Shown here piece by piece: positions 34,950-43,356 of a DNA stretch of 64,000 bases; position 1 is the stretch's first letter, and every line of letters begins with the position of its first letter. Location: assembly GCA_900557365.1 (NCBI GenBank), contig UPXR01000001.1, positions 1-64,000 on the forward strand, given 5' to 3'. A model generated the notes under the pieces. That model was not told the origin of the DNA. It saw only the letters and a program-made list of their open reading frames with translations, and made no database searches. Origin of the DNA: an uncultured Dialister sp. (GTDB taxonomy: Bacteria; Bacillota_C; Negativicutes; Veillonellales; Dialisteraceae). Position numbers and translations under genes: made by a program.

Positions 34950-35612
34950 TTATTCTTTATCGGATTTTTCCATCATGTCCGTAAAATTTTTGATGATGAC
35001 GATCGGCGTCTTCTGGTTATCATTGCCGAAAGGATTGTCGATCAGAATCCGGGCAATCTGCTTCGGATCCAGACCGCGGCTCTTTCCCAGAACAGCGGAA
35101 CGCTTCAGATCATTGACATCGGCGATGACTGCGCCGTAAGCGCCGGTAGCCTTTCTGATTTCCTCGCACACATGGTCCGTATCCGCCGGGCCGTAAACGA
35201 GACACTTATCGAAAGGCGGCATGGTGCCGGTGACATCATCAATCAGGGATGCCTGGCGGCAGCGGGCATAAAAGACACCGTTCTTTCCGAAAACCTTGGC
35301 CACGGCACCGACGATGAAGGAAAAGAGCATATTCCATTTTCCCTCTTCATCCATAGCAGCCTGCATGCCGTAAATGCTTGCCATGGAACCGGCGGACGGG
35401 ACAAAGCGGTTCATCAGTCTTGCCTGCCAGCATACACGGAGCTCCTCCGGACGGACATACCGGTCCTGGGTAATGGCCACGACGGATTCCGCCGCACAGA
35501 CGATATCATGGTCGGTGATCTGATCGCCGGCATATTCCTTGATGGCTTCCACGATATTATCGTGATGAGTCAGAATCCGGGTATGAACGGGGATCAATTC
35601 AAGCTCTGCCAT
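34950..35612 (-). CDS. CofE-like (F420-0:gamma-glutamyl ligase family) protein
   Basis: 220 residues from the ATG at 35612, which has AGGAGG upstream. The N-terminal TRILTHHDNIVEAI and DIVCAAESVVAITQDR are like the F420 gamma-glutamyl ligase fold, as is the later YGAVIADVNDL. No F420 biosynthesis genes are in the window and Negativicutes are not known for F420, so it probably ligates or binds something else. It overlaps the preceding membrane protein gene by 14 bases, in an operon with murI and a thioesterase. Confidence 0.75.
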   Translation of the reverse strand: MAELELIPVHTRILTHHDNIVEAIKEYAGDQITDHDIVCAAESVVAITQDRYVRPEELRVCWQARLMNRFVPSAGSMASIYGMQAAMDEEGKWNMLFSFIVGAVAKVFGKNGVFYARCRQASLIDDVTGTMPPFDKCLVYGPADTDHVCEEIRKATGAYGAVIADVNDLKRSAVLGKSRGLDPKQIARILIDNPFGNDNQKTPIVIIKNFTDMMEKSDKE

Positions 35613-36165
35613 TATTTCCCGCCTCCTCTGTATAGGTATAAAGCGCATTTCTTACTTCTTCACGGGTAATTACAATCCGGCCCTTGGCATAGTAATAATC
35701 GCTTCTTGCTACAATCTGATAAATGACATCCATAGCAAATTCCGGAAGATCTTCCAGATCCCGGAGAATATTTTCACTCTTTCCCTTTATATCCAGCGTA
35801 ATGAGGAATTTCTTCGTCTTGCCCGGATCCAGGATGAAAGCCTGCCAGTAATCATCATCGCGGGGCGTATCAAAGTCGGTAAGATGTGCCGTTACGGACG
35901 CCTTATCATACTGCTCAAAAGGCAGATATACCCGGGGAAATGCATCCATGATCGTTCCGAGCTGCTTGCCTGTATTCCGGATCGGCAGCGTATAGGAAAA
36001 TTTCACATAGTTCCGGCCCATATCTATGACCTTCAGCTCCGACCGTTTGGATTTCTCCAGACGGAAAACTGCATCCCCCTTGATGACAGCCACTGCCCAG
36101 TAGGCAATGAAGCCCAGGCAGATCAGCAGTATGATGACTGCTGCAATTTCCAAAATAATCGTCAT
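35599..36165 (-). CDS. Membrane-anchored protein of unknown function
   Basis: 188 residues. One N-terminal membrane segment (MTIILEIAAVIILLICLGF...) is followed by a soluble domain with beta-like strands (KVIDMGRNYVKFSYTLPIRN, VYLPFEQYDKASVTAHL) that looks like an Ig- or NEAT-like fold only in general shape. The ATG at 36165 has AGGAG nine bases upstream inside murI; a GTG at 36174 is too close to that site. It overlaps the CofE-like gene. No family recognised. Confidence 0.75.
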   Translation of the reverse strand: MTIILEIAAVIILLICLGFIAYWAVAVIKGDAVFRLEKSKRSELKVIDMGRNYVKFSYTLPIRNTGKQLGTIMDAFPRVYLPFEQYDKASVTAHLTDFDTPRDDDYWQAFILDPGKTKKFLITLDIKGKSENILRDLEDLPEFAMDVIYQIVARSDYYYAKGRIVITREEVRNALYTYTEEAGNNGRA

Positions 36166-36170
36166 TTTTC

Positions 36171-36941
36171 TCACACTCCTGTCAATTCGGCTTTTTCCGT
36201 CTTTACCCGGCCGAATATCTTTTCCACGATTGGTTCCGCATGCTCCGGATCAGCGGTGAAATAAAACCGCTTTTCCTGCGCCCTGTCAGCCAGACGGTCC
36301 TGCGCCCTCAGAATTTCCATTCCCTGTTCCACTGTGGGAAGAGCGGGATTCAGGAAGGAGACCTTCGGCAGCAGCCGCCGGAAAATATCTCCGATCAGGG
36401 GATAGTGCGTGCAGGCCCAGACCCCTGTATCGATATCAAATGCATGATACTCCTTCAGCGCCTTTTCTACAAGGGCGGAAATGACATTCTCCCCCTCATT
36501 CCGCTCGATTGCCGCTGCCAGGCCTTCACAGGGGATTTCCGCCACCGCTTTGTCCGGGTATTTCTTCCGGAAATACTCCTTATGCACATGCGTCCCGATG
36601 GTGGCCGGCGTTGCAAAGATTCCGATTTTCCCTGCATTTTCCGCCGGTACATCCATGCTCATCTTCACCACGGGAATATCTCCCGCAAAGAAGGAAGGCG
36701 GCACGTTGAAGGAAATCGTATTGCAGGCGATGAGAATCATCTTTACATTCTGCCGCAGCAGAAAATCCCTGATGGCAAAAGAATACCGGACAATATCCTC
36801 CTGCGTCTTCTCTCCGTAAGGATTCCGCAGGCTGTCTCCGAGAAAGCAGATGCCTTCCAGAGGATACTGCTCATGAAGTACCTTCGCCACCGTCAGTCCG
36901 CCGATGCCGGAATCCATGATGCCGATCGGTCTGTTATCCAT
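36171..36941 (-). CDS. murI: Glutamate racemase MurI
   Basis: Makes D-glutamate for peptidoglycan. 256 residues from the ATG at 36941 (MDNRPIGIMDSGIGG), preceded by GAGGA. Both catalytic cysteines are present: Cys73 in LIACNTISF and the one in VWACTHYPLIGD; the His after the second Cys is also present. GDSLRNPYGEKTQE is a family motif. The start overlaps the end of the thioesterase gene by eight bases. Confidence 0.95.
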   Translation of the reverse strand: MDNRPIGIMDSGIGGLTVAKVLHEQYPLEGICFLGDSLRNPYGEKTQEDIVRYSFAIRDFLLRQNVKMILIACNTISFNVPPSFFAGDIPVVKMSMDVPAENAGKIGIFATPATIGTHVHKEYFRKKYPDKAVAEIPCEGLAAAIERNEGENVISALVEKALKEYHAFDIDTGVWACTHYPLIGDIFRRLLPKVSFLNPALPTVEQGMEILRAQDRLADRAQEKRFYFTADPEHAEPIVEKIFGRVKTEKAELTGV

Positions 36942-37356
36942 TCTTTCTGTCCTCTTCGGAAAGCTCGAACAGCTTTTCCAGTCTTTCCTTCGGCAGACGC
37001 ACAATGCGTCCGGTCTTCCTGTCCGTATAGGTATTCACCGTATGTCCCGTAATCAGCAGATCTCCCGTTTTTTCATTGATGATTTCATAGTCAAAATCAA
37101 AACGGGCCCGGTCAAGCCGGCGGAGGTAAGCCTTCACCACAAGGATGTCATCATAGCGGGCCGGCTTATGGTATTTCACGGACACCTCCACGATGGGGAA
37201 TACGATTCCCTCTTCCATCAAATCATTCAATTCCAGCCCGCCGGCGCGGAAATATTCCACCCGGGCTTCTTCCATAAAGCGGAGATAGTTGGCATGATGT
37301 ACGACCTGCATGCCGTCCGTTTCGTAAAAGGTAACTCTTCTTTTATAAGCAAACAT
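36934..37356 (-). CDS. Acyl-CoA thioesterase, YbgC/4HBT family
   Basis: 140-residue hot-dog thioesterase. The catalytic signature FYETDGMQVVHHANYLRFMEEAR is seen in part at residues 10-32, with Asp14 as the likely catalytic acid. Hydrolyses acyl-CoA thioesters; the YbgC subgroup is often linked to the cell envelope. First gene of the operon with murI. GGGGG precedes the start at a suitable distance. Confidence 0.9.
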   Translation of the reverse strand: MFAYKRRVTFYETDGMQVVHHANYLRFMEEARVEYFRAGGLELNDLMEEGIVFPIVEVSVKYHKPARYDDILVVKAYLRRLDRARFDFDYEIINEKTGDLLITGHTVNTYTDRKTGRIVRLPKERLEKLFELSEEDRKNG

Positions 37357-37440
37357 CTGAATGCCCCCTTCCGGATTGCAACCGCAAATGGGGAATGCGG
37401 AGAAAATAAAATTCTTCTGCCGTTCCTCTCATAGTTTCTT

Positions 37441-37446
37441 ATTATA
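37441..37446 (-). promoter_or_regulatory. -10 element of the thioesterase-murI operon
   Basis: TATAAT on the minus strand, 85 bases before the thioesterase start; no clear -35. Confidence 0.35.
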
Positions 37447-37501
37447 CCATAGTGATTTCCCCTGTATAGGGCAGAAGGAAAATCCATCTCTCCTTATGTG
37501 T

Positions 37502-37507
37502 TATACT
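37502..37507 (+). promoter_or_regulatory. -10 element of the zinc-ribbon gene
   Basis: TATACT 22 bases before the ATG in the divergent spacer. Confidence 0.35.
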
Positions 37508-37529
37508 GAAAGAGATTGGAGGTAGTTCT

Positions 37530-38231
37530 ATGGCTTTTACTCTCATATGCCATGCCTGCGGGCAGAAGGTTTCTCTTTTCGATCTGGACGTAAAGAAACG
37601 GAAAGGAACCGTCCGCTGCACCCGCTGCGGCGCCCGCATCCCTTATGACCTGGACAAGCGGAAAATCCAGCAGTCCGGTTTCTGGGCCGAAGAAACACCC
37701 GCCTTTGATACACGCTCCCGCAGCCGGCTCATCCGCCAGCTCAAACGGGAACAGCATCAGGGAACCGAAGCCCCGCAGGCACCGGCCCGCAGCTTCGGAA
37801 ATGATCCTTTTTCGGCAAAGGCAGGCTTTGCCAGATTTGATCTGAAAACAGGCCGCATCGTGGAAAACGTACCGGAAGCAGGCCGGCCCGCCGTTTCCTC
37901 CGCTCCGGCTGCGGCAAAAACGGATAAGCTTCCCGCTCCGCCGAAGGCACAGTTCCCGTCAGCTGCTCCTGCAGCCAGACTCACCGGCAAAAGATCCATC
38001 CATGCCGTCCGTGCCTCTGTGCCTTCCGTTTCCCGCACCAAGACCGGTACGGAACCGGCCGAGAAGAAAACCTTTACTCCTCCGCCGAGAATTGTCACCC
38101 GTACCGCGCACCGGAACATGACTCTGGTCCGGACCGCACAGAAAGCCGCCGCACCGAAAAAGCCGGTACAGCTCGCAGCAAAGCCGAGCCTGTGGCAGCG
38201 CATCAAGAATTTCTTCTTTCATTCCAGATAA
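37530..38231 (+). CDS. Zinc-ribbon protein with disordered Ala/Pro-rich tail
   Basis: 233 residues. The N-terminus carries two CxxC pairs, CHAC at 8-11 and CTRC at 31-34, forming a zinc-ribbon of the MJ0042/DUF-type seen in many small regulatory or anchoring proteins. From about residue 70 the protein is low-complexity, basic and rich in Ala, Pro, Lys and Thr, ending in a short amphipathic stretch (LWQRIKNFFFHSR). GGAGG precedes the start. Role unknown. A rhodanese gene follows after 27 bases. Confidence 0.8.
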   Translation: MAFTLICHACGQKVSLFDLDVKKRKGTVRCTRCGARIPYDLDKRKIQQSGFWAEETPAFDTRSRSRLIRQLKREQHQGTEAPQAPARSFGNDPFSAKAGFARFDLKTGRIVENVPEAGRPAVSSAPAAAKTDKLPAPPKAQFPSAAPAARLTGKRSIHAVRASVPSVSRTKTGTEPAEKKTFTPPPRIVTRTAHRNMTLVRTAQKAAAPKKPVQLAAKPSLWQRIKNFFFHSR

Positions 38232-38258
38232 AAATCATTTTTGCATAAGGAGACCCAT

Positions 38259-38579
38259 ATGTTTTTTCAATCCGCCTATACCGATGTTACTCCCGCAGAA
38301 GCGCTCGTCATGATTCAGGAAGAAAAAGCTGTCCTTACGGATGTGCGGGAATCTTCGGAATACGCCGAATCCCACATTCCGGGCGCAGTCCTGCTTCCCC
38401 TTTCCGTTCTTTCCGAAAAGGCAGGAGAAGTCCTTCCCGATCCCTCCGTGCCGGTCCTGGTCTACTGCCGGAGCGGCGTAAGGAGCGTCAAGGCTGCAAA
38501 GATTCTTGCTTCCATGGGCTATAAGGAGATTTACAATCTCAAGGGCGGCTTCCTTGCCTGGCCCTATGAGCGCACCTGA
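38259..38579 (+). CDS. Rhodanese-like domain protein
   Basis: 106-residue single-domain sulfurtransferase. The catalytic Cys70 lies in the loop VYCRSGVRSVKAA; DVRESSEYAESHIPGAVLLP is the other family motif. Transfers sulfane sulfur; the acceptor is unknown. The ATG at 38259 has AAGGAG six bases upstream; an earlier in-frame start at 38241 is less likely. Probably co-transcribed with the zinc-ribbon gene; terminator follows. Confidence 0.92.
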   Translation: MFFQSAYTDVTPAEALVMIQEEKAVLTDVRESSEYAESHIPGAVLLPLSVLSEKAGEVLPDPSVPVLVYCRSGVRSVKAAKILASMGYKEIYNLKGGFLAWPYERT

Positions 38580-38600
38580 TATTCTGTTTTTGATCGATGA

Positions 38601-38627
38601 GAAGGTCCTCCGGGGCCTTCTTTTTTG
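38601..38627 (+). terminator. Terminator after the rhodanese gene
   Basis: AAGGTCCTCCGGGGCCTT hairpin followed by seven T. Confidence 0.8.
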
Positions 38628-38654
38628 TTTCTTTCTGCAGTGAAAATTCCAAAG

Positions 38655-38678
38655 CAAAAGCCTCCCTTGCGGGAGGCC
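38655..38678 (-). terminator. Terminator after the aminotransferase gene
   Basis: On the minus strand GCCTCCC-GCAA-GGGAGGC followed by a short T tract. Confidence 0.65.
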
Positions 38679-38715
38679 CTGCTGCAGTATCTTTATTCTG
38701 TTTCTACCATGCTTC

Positions 38716-39924
38716 TTATTTCTTGTCTGCCAGATAAGCCTTCAGTGCATCTGCCAGTCTCTTTACGCCTTCTTCGGTGACGTCGTCATCATTGAAGGAG
38801 AAGTTCATGCGGAAATAGTTGCGCTTTCCGGAAGCCGGGAAGAAGGAATCGCCCGGTACGTAAGCAACCTTTCTTTCAATCGCATACTGGAAGAGATCAC
38901 GGGCATCGCAGCCTTCGGGAAGCTTAACCCACAGGAAGAGTCCGCCGTGCGGATAGGTGCATTCCACATCCTTCGGGAAATACTTCTTGATGGCTTCGCA
39001 CATAACATCTCTTCTGTGTGCATACAGACGGCAGTTGTCCTGAACATGAGCTTCGAAATCATAGTCAGCCATATAGTCTGCGACTTCTCTCTGGGTAACG
39101 GACGGAGTGGACAGGTCGGTGGAACCCTTGACCAGGTCCATCTTTGCCAGAATCTGATCATTGCAGACCATCCATGCCAGTCTCATGCCCGGAGCCAGGG
39201 TCTTGGAGAAAGTGCCGGAGTACATAACGAGATGCTTCGGATCCATGGAAATGAGCGGAGCAATTTCTTCGCCTTCAAAACGCAGATCGCCGTAGGGGTT
39301 ATCTTCAAATACGGGAACTTCGTACTTGCTGACAACTTCCATGAATTTCTGTCTCCGTTCCAGGGACCAGCAGATACCGGTCGGGTTCTGGTAGTTCGGG
39401 ATGACATAAATGAATTTTACTTTCGGCGTGGAAGCAAGAATCTTGTCCAGTTCTTCCGGAATCATGCCTTCGCCGTCGGTCGGAACTTCTACGAATTTCG
39501 GCTGTTCCAGCGCAAATGCACCGATTGCGCCCAGATAGGACGGGCTTTCGATGAGGACTACATCGTCCTTATCCAGGAATACACGGCCGGTAATATCCAG
39601 GCCCTGCTGGGAACCGGTAACGATCATGATGTTCTTTGCTTCCAGCTTTGTCATTCCCATCGGAACATACATGCGGTTCATACGGTCTGCGATAGCCTGG
39701 CGCAGTCCCATGAAGCCCAGGGACGGGCCGTACTGCATAGCACCTGCACCATCTTCTTTTCTGACCTTGATTGCGACTTCCGTCAGTTCTTCCAGCGGGA
39801 AGGTCTGCGGAGCCGGAAGTCCTCCGGCGAAGGAAATAATATCGGGCTGTGCTGTCAGAGCCAGCAGCGGACCAAGATCAGAACCTTTCATTTTTTCCAG
39901 GACTTCAGAAAATTTGATTGCCAT
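38716..39924 (-). CDS. PLP-dependent aminotransferase, class I/II (LysN/MocR-like)
   Basis: 402 residues of aminotransferase fold type I. PLP Lys in YSGTFSKTLAPGMRLAWMV; also IVTGSQQGLDITGRVFLDKDDVV, IPNYQNPTGICWSLERRQ and the C-terminal FRMNFSFNDDD. The arrangement is closest to 2-aminoadipate or aromatic/branched-chain aminotransferases of the MocR catalytic type without a DNA-binding domain. Substrate not determinable. AGGAG precedes the start. Its own promoter lies at 40036-40065. Confidence 0.9.
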   Translation of the reverse strand: MAIKFSEVLEKMKGSDLGPLLALTAQPDIISFAGGLPAPQTFPLEELTEVAIKVRKEDGAGAMQYGPSLGFMGLRQAIADRMNRMYVPMGMTKLEAKNIMIVTGSQQGLDITGRVFLDKDDVVLIESPSYLGAIGAFALEQPKFVEVPTDGEGMIPEELDKILASTPKVKFIYVIPNYQNPTGICWSLERRQKFMEVVSKYEVPVFEDNPYGDLRFEGEEIAPLISMDPKHLVMYSGTFSKTLAPGMRLAWMVCNDQILAKMDLVKGSTDLSTPSVTQREVADYMADYDFEAHVQDNCRLYAHRRDVMCEAIKKYFPKDVECTYPHGGLFLWVKLPEGCDARDLFQYAIERKVAYVPGDSFFPASGKRNYFRMNFSFNDDDVTEEGVKRLADALKAYLADKK

Positions 39925-40035
39925 AAAAATCTCTCCTTTTTCGGCCGTCGGGCTTTCTCCCCCGGCCTCTTATTTATTATACTGCGAATGACCTGCTATC
40001 CTACTGATCCAAAGGCAAATATAATATGTGCACTT

Positions 40036-40065
40036 ATTGTAAATCTTTTACGCTTTTTATGTCAA
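40036..40065 (-). promoter_or_regulatory. Promoter of the aminotransferase gene
   Basis: On the minus strand -35 TTGACA (40060-40065), 18-base spacer, -10 TACAAT (40036-40041), giving a leader of about 105 bases. Confidence 0.6.
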
Positions 40066-40076
40066 TTTATAAAGCA

Positions 40077-40104
40077 ATAAAAAAATCTTTCTTTCCCGAA
40101 AGAT
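40077..40104 (-). terminator. Second terminator downstream of the 32-residue ORF
   Basis: On the minus strand ATCTTTC pairs with GAAAGAT over a six-base loop, followed by seven T. Confidence 0.6.
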
Positions 40105-40152
40105 ACAGCAGATCCGTATCCGTCATATCCGAAAATCCATTTTCATGCAAAC

Positions 40153-40180
40153 AAAAAAGCCGTCCCGGCGGACGGCTTCA
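40153..40180 (-). terminator. Terminator after the 32-residue ORF
   Basis: On the minus strand GCCGTCC-GCCG-GGACGGC followed by six T, beginning 13 bases after the ORF stop. Confidence 0.85.
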
Positions 40181-40190
40181 AAAGCAGGAC

Positions 40191-40289
40191 TTATTCAGCC
40201 AGGCTCTGCAGTTCCAGCAATGCCCAGCAAATGGTTTCTTCGTTTCTTTCTTCTTCTCTGATTTCGATATCCTGCACAGTTTCCTTCAT
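40191..40289 (-). CDS. Possible 32-residue small protein
   Basis: Short frame starting MKETVQDIEIREEERNE and ending in LLELQSLAE, acidic, with one Cys-Trp pair near residue 21. It has a good ribosome binding site (GGAGG, seven bases before the ATG) and a strong terminator directly after it, so a stand-alone transcription unit is likely. The Leu-rich end might suggest a leader peptide, but the aminotransferase downstream has its own promoter. No family recognised; no maturation enzyme nearby. Confidence 0.5.
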   Translation of the reverse strand: MKETVQDIEIREEERNEETICWALLELQSLAE

Positions 40290-40573
40290 TTTCGTTCCTC
40301 CGAATGTATGAACTCCTGATTGATCCTGTACTACTATAAATCTTTTATACCCCTTTATCCAATATTTCTTTTCTTATTTTTTCTTCTTTGATTTCATTGC
40401 AACTCATGCATTATAAATTATAACGTTTGTCTGACTGAATCCCCGGCAATGATGAAAAGGAACTGAGACTTGCCTTCTGGCCTGCATCGGGCAATTGATT
40501 TCCCGCCATCCATTATCCGGAAATCATTCCGCCCTTATCTCATACACGGCAGTCTATCGATTTACCCGTGCAA
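40290..40573. other. Intergenic region upstream of the 32-residue ORF
   Basis: AT-rich in its left half, with an inverted repeat TTATAAATTATAA around 40411-40424 that includes possible -10 elements on the minus strand. No other gene is supported. Confidence 0.4.
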
Positions 40574-40612
40574 TAAAAAAGAACGGCGCCGTTTTATCCG
40601 GCACCGCCTTTT
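40574..40612 (-). terminator. Terminator of the nusA-infB-ribF cluster
   Basis: On the minus strand GGCGGTGCCG pairs with CGGCGCCGTT and is followed by six T, starting at the ribF stop. Confidence 0.85.
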
Positions 40613-41530
40613 TTATCCCAATATTTTTTTCGCGCGCTCGATATCCCGTTCGATCTGGGCTTTCAGAGCCTCGAAATTTTCGAATCGGATTTCCCCCCGG
40701 AGGTATTCCACCCATTCCAGGGTAAATTCCTTCCCGTAAATCGATTCATCAAAATCAAAAATGAAGGTTTCGACAGTCCGCTCCGTATTGCCGAAGGTGG
40801 GATTGGTTCCGATATTGGTCACGGCCGGATAGAATGCTCCGCCCACCCGGCATCGGGTCGCATAAACGCCGTCCTTCGGCAGCAGCCGATTCTCCGGGAG
40901 AGACAGGTTTGCCGTAGGAAATCCCAGGATATCGCTTCCCCTCCGGAATCCGTGGACAACATCCCCGGAAACGGTATAGCTGCGCCCCAGAAGAGCAGCC
41001 GCTTTCCTCATATCGCCTGCCCGGACCGCCTCACGGATTTCCGTACTGGATACGATTTCCTTTCCGCCGGAAAGGAGAGGAATTTCCCGTACCTCCACCC
41101 GGCTTCCTGCAAAGAACCGTTTCATTTCCGTCATATTTCCGGAAGCCCCTTTGCCGTAGGAAAAATTCTCTCCCGCCGCAAGACCGACAAGGCCGGGCAG
41201 ACGGCGGAGGCTCCGCAGGAAATCCTCTGCACTTTCATTCAGGAAAGAAAGATCCGGCCGGATGCAGAGACAAAGCTCCATCCCCAGCGACTCCAGCATT
41301 TCTTCCTTTTCCGGCTCCGACTGGAGAAGAGGGATTTTCATTTCCGGAAAAAGAAGACTCATCGGATGCGGAAAAAAAGTACAGACCCCGATCTGTGCTT
41401 TCTTTTCCCGGCCCAATTCCTTTGCTGCGGAAAGTACAGCCTGATGTCCCAGATGGCAGCCGTCAAAGAACCCCAGTGCCAGGACAATCCTTCTGTCTCC
41501 GATTTCTTCCAAAGAATGTATGATTTCCAT
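40613..41530 (-). CDS. ribF: Bifunctional riboflavin kinase / FAD synthetase RibF
   Basis: Makes FMN then FAD. 305 residues: the N-terminal FAD synthetase domain with LGFFDGCHLGHQAVL (HxGH nucleotidyl-transferase motif) and STEIREAVRAGD, then the C-terminal flavokinase with GFPTANLSLPENRLLPKDGVYA and the conserved Glu in the EFTLEWVEYLRGEIRFE stretch. Last gene of the translation cluster, six bases after truB. GAGGGG lies close to the start. Confidence 0.96.
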   Translation of the reverse strand: MEIIHSLEEIGDRRIVLALGFFDGCHLGHQAVLSAAKELGREKKAQIGVCTFFPHPMSLLFPEMKIPLLQSEPEKEEMLESLGMELCLCIRPDLSFLNESAEDFLRSLRRLPGLVGLAAGENFSYGKGASGNMTEMKRFFAGSRVEVREIPLLSGGKEIVSSTEIREAVRAGDMRKAAALLGRSYTVSGDVVHGFRRGSDILGFPTANLSLPENRLLPKDGVYATRCRVGGAFYPAVTNIGTNPTFGNTERTVETFIFDFDESIYGKEFTLEWVEYLRGEIRFENFEALKAQIERDIERAKKILG

Positions 41531-41536
41531 AACCCC

Positions 41537-42388
41537 TCACAAAAAAACCTTTTTCGGATGGAGAATCCCCTTCCGGACTTCTCCGATTCCCAGAAAATCC
41601 GAACCGCTGAATACGGCAGCGCTTTCCGTATCATTGCCGGAAACACGGAACCGCTTCCCCGTCCGGAAATCTCCAGCCCGTGCCGGCGAAACTTCCAGCT
41701 GCGGCAGCTCTGCCAGAACCGGGCGCAGATCGGCAATCAGACAGCCTGCCGGATTCTCTTCGATTTCCTCCATACAATGGCTGTCCTGCAGCAGGAACGG
41801 TCCTGCTGCCGTCCGCACGAGAGCCTCCATAGACAGAAAACAGCCCGCTTCCTTCCCCAGATCCCGTCCCAGGGCACGGATATAGGTCCCCTTGGAACAG
41901 GTCACGGAGAGGGAAATATAAGGCGGCGCATACTCCGTAATCTGCAGATCAAAAATCGTGACCGGTCTGGCTTTCAGAGCAACTTCCTTTCCCTCCCGGG
42001 CCAGCTTGTATGCTCTTTCTCCATTGACCTTGACCGCTGAATAGGCGGAAGGCACCTGCAGAATATCCCCCCGGAATTTTTCCGCGGCCTTTTCCCATAC
42101 GGCCCGGTCCTCCTCGACAGGAGAACGGTCCAGAACGGTTCCGGTCATATCCTCCGTATCCGTAGAAACGCCCATCAGAAATTTTGCTTCATAGGATTTC
42201 CGGTGAAGCGGCGCATATTCAATCAGCCGGGTCGCCCGGCCCAGAAAAACAGGGAGGACTCCTTCCGCCAGAGGGTCCAGTGTTCCCCCGTGTCCGATTT
42301 TTTTCTGACCGTAAATTTTCCGAAGCTTTGCTACCACATCAAAGGAAGTCCATCCCTTCGGCTTCCGGACATTGATGATCCCGTCCAT
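41537..42388 (-). CDS. truB: tRNA pseudouridine(55) synthase TruB
   Basis: 283 residues. Catalytic Asp38 in GHGGTLDPLAEGVLPVFLG; MDGIINVRKPKGWTSFDVVAKL at the start and TCSKGTYIRALGRDLG further on are TruB motifs. Start codon overlaps the stop of the DHH phosphoesterase gene (TGATG), indicating coupled translation. Confidence 0.96.
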   Translation of the reverse strand: MDGIINVRKPKGWTSFDVVAKLRKIYGQKKIGHGGTLDPLAEGVLPVFLGRATRLIEYAPLHRKSYEAKFLMGVSTDTEDMTGTVLDRSPVEEDRAVWEKAAEKFRGDILQVPSAYSAVKVNGERAYKLAREGKEVALKARPVTIFDLQITEYAPPYISLSVTCSKGTYIRALGRDLGKEAGCFLSMEALVRTAAGPFLLQDSHCMEEIEENPAGCLIADLRPVLAELPQLEVSPARAGDFRTGKRFRVSGNDTESAAVFSGSDFLGIGEVRKGILHPKKVFL

Positions 42389-43356
42389 CAGAGATACTTC
42401 TCCGCTGCTTTGACCAGAATCTCTTCCGCACGGTCAAAGGAATCCCGAATGGTGCAGCCTGCAGCCTTCCAGTGGCCGCCGCCGCCGAATTCCCCTGCCA
42501 GCTCTCCCACGTTGGCATATTCCTTGGACCGGAAGGAAACCCGCGTTTCCTTCTCGCCCCGGTATTTCAGGAGCATGGCAATTTCACAGCCGCGGATGCT
42601 GCGGGGAATGCTCGCATAATAATCGGAATTTTCTCCGTCCAGCTTCATAGCTTCTTCGTCCATACGGGCAATCACGATTTTCCCGTCCAGGAAGGAATGA
42701 ACCGTTCCCGCTACTCTCTGGTAGCATTTCATCGCTTCCTCGCTCTTTTCGTCCAGACGGTTGGAAATATAGGAAGGATCAGCCCCCATGGCCACCAGCT
42801 TCGAGGCCATCAGCAGCGTATGGGGAGACGTGCAGGAAAATTTGAAGAACCCGCTGTCCGTTCCGATTCCCATGTACAGCGCATTGCAGGTATCCTTGTC
42901 CATGGAAATTTCTTCATCAAAGAACATTTCCGCCAGCATTTCACACGTTGCCGCATAATGGCTGCGGAGATACAGATAATCCGTAAACCGCTCATTGGAG
43001 CTGTGGTGATCGATGGACAGGGAATCGATGTCCTGCGGAAAATCAAAATTCCCGCCTCTTTCCAGATTGGACAGATCGGTAAACACGATGGCGTCATAGT
43101 CCCTGTCCTTCGGCAGCTCTGTCATGACCTGCCCGCTTGTTTGAATCAGCCGATATACCTGCGGCACCGGATCGGGAAGCAGCATATCCGCTTCCTTGCC
43201 CAGAGAAATCAGCACATTGTGCAGTGCACAGATGGCCCCTACATCATCTCCGTCCGGATGCTCATGACCGACAAGAAGGAACCGGCTGTGATTCCGGAGG
43301 AAATCCCAGGCAAATTCCTTGCCGACTTCTTTTCCGTGTCCGATTTCCAGGCTCAT
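42388..43356 (-). CDS. nrnA: DHH-family phosphoesterase NrnA (nanoRNase/pAp phosphatase)
   Basis: 322 residues. DHH domain with LLVGHEHPDGDDVGAICAL, FTDLSNLERGG and the DHH motif in SIDHHSSNERF; DHHA1 domain with the GGGGHWKAAGC glycine motif at the C-terminus. Degrades short oligoribonucleotides and dephosphorylates pAp in Firmicutes. Start overlaps the rbfA stop by four bases. Confidence 0.94.
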   Translation of the reverse strand: MSLEIGHGKEVGKEFAWDFLRNHSRFLLVGHEHPDGDDVGAICALHNVLISLGKEADMLLPDPVPQVYRLIQTSGQVMTELPKDRDYDAIVFTDLSNLERGGNFDFPQDIDSLSIDHHSSNERFTDYLYLRSHYAATCEMLAEMFFDEEISMDKDTCNALYMGIGTDSGFFKFSCTSPHTLLMASKLVAMGADPSYISNRLDEKSEEAMKCYQRVAGTVHSFLDGKIVIARMDEEAMKLDGENSDYYASIPRSIRGCEIAMLLKYRGEKETRVSFRSKEYANVGELAGEFGGGGHWKAAGCTIRDSFDRAEEILVKAAEKYL

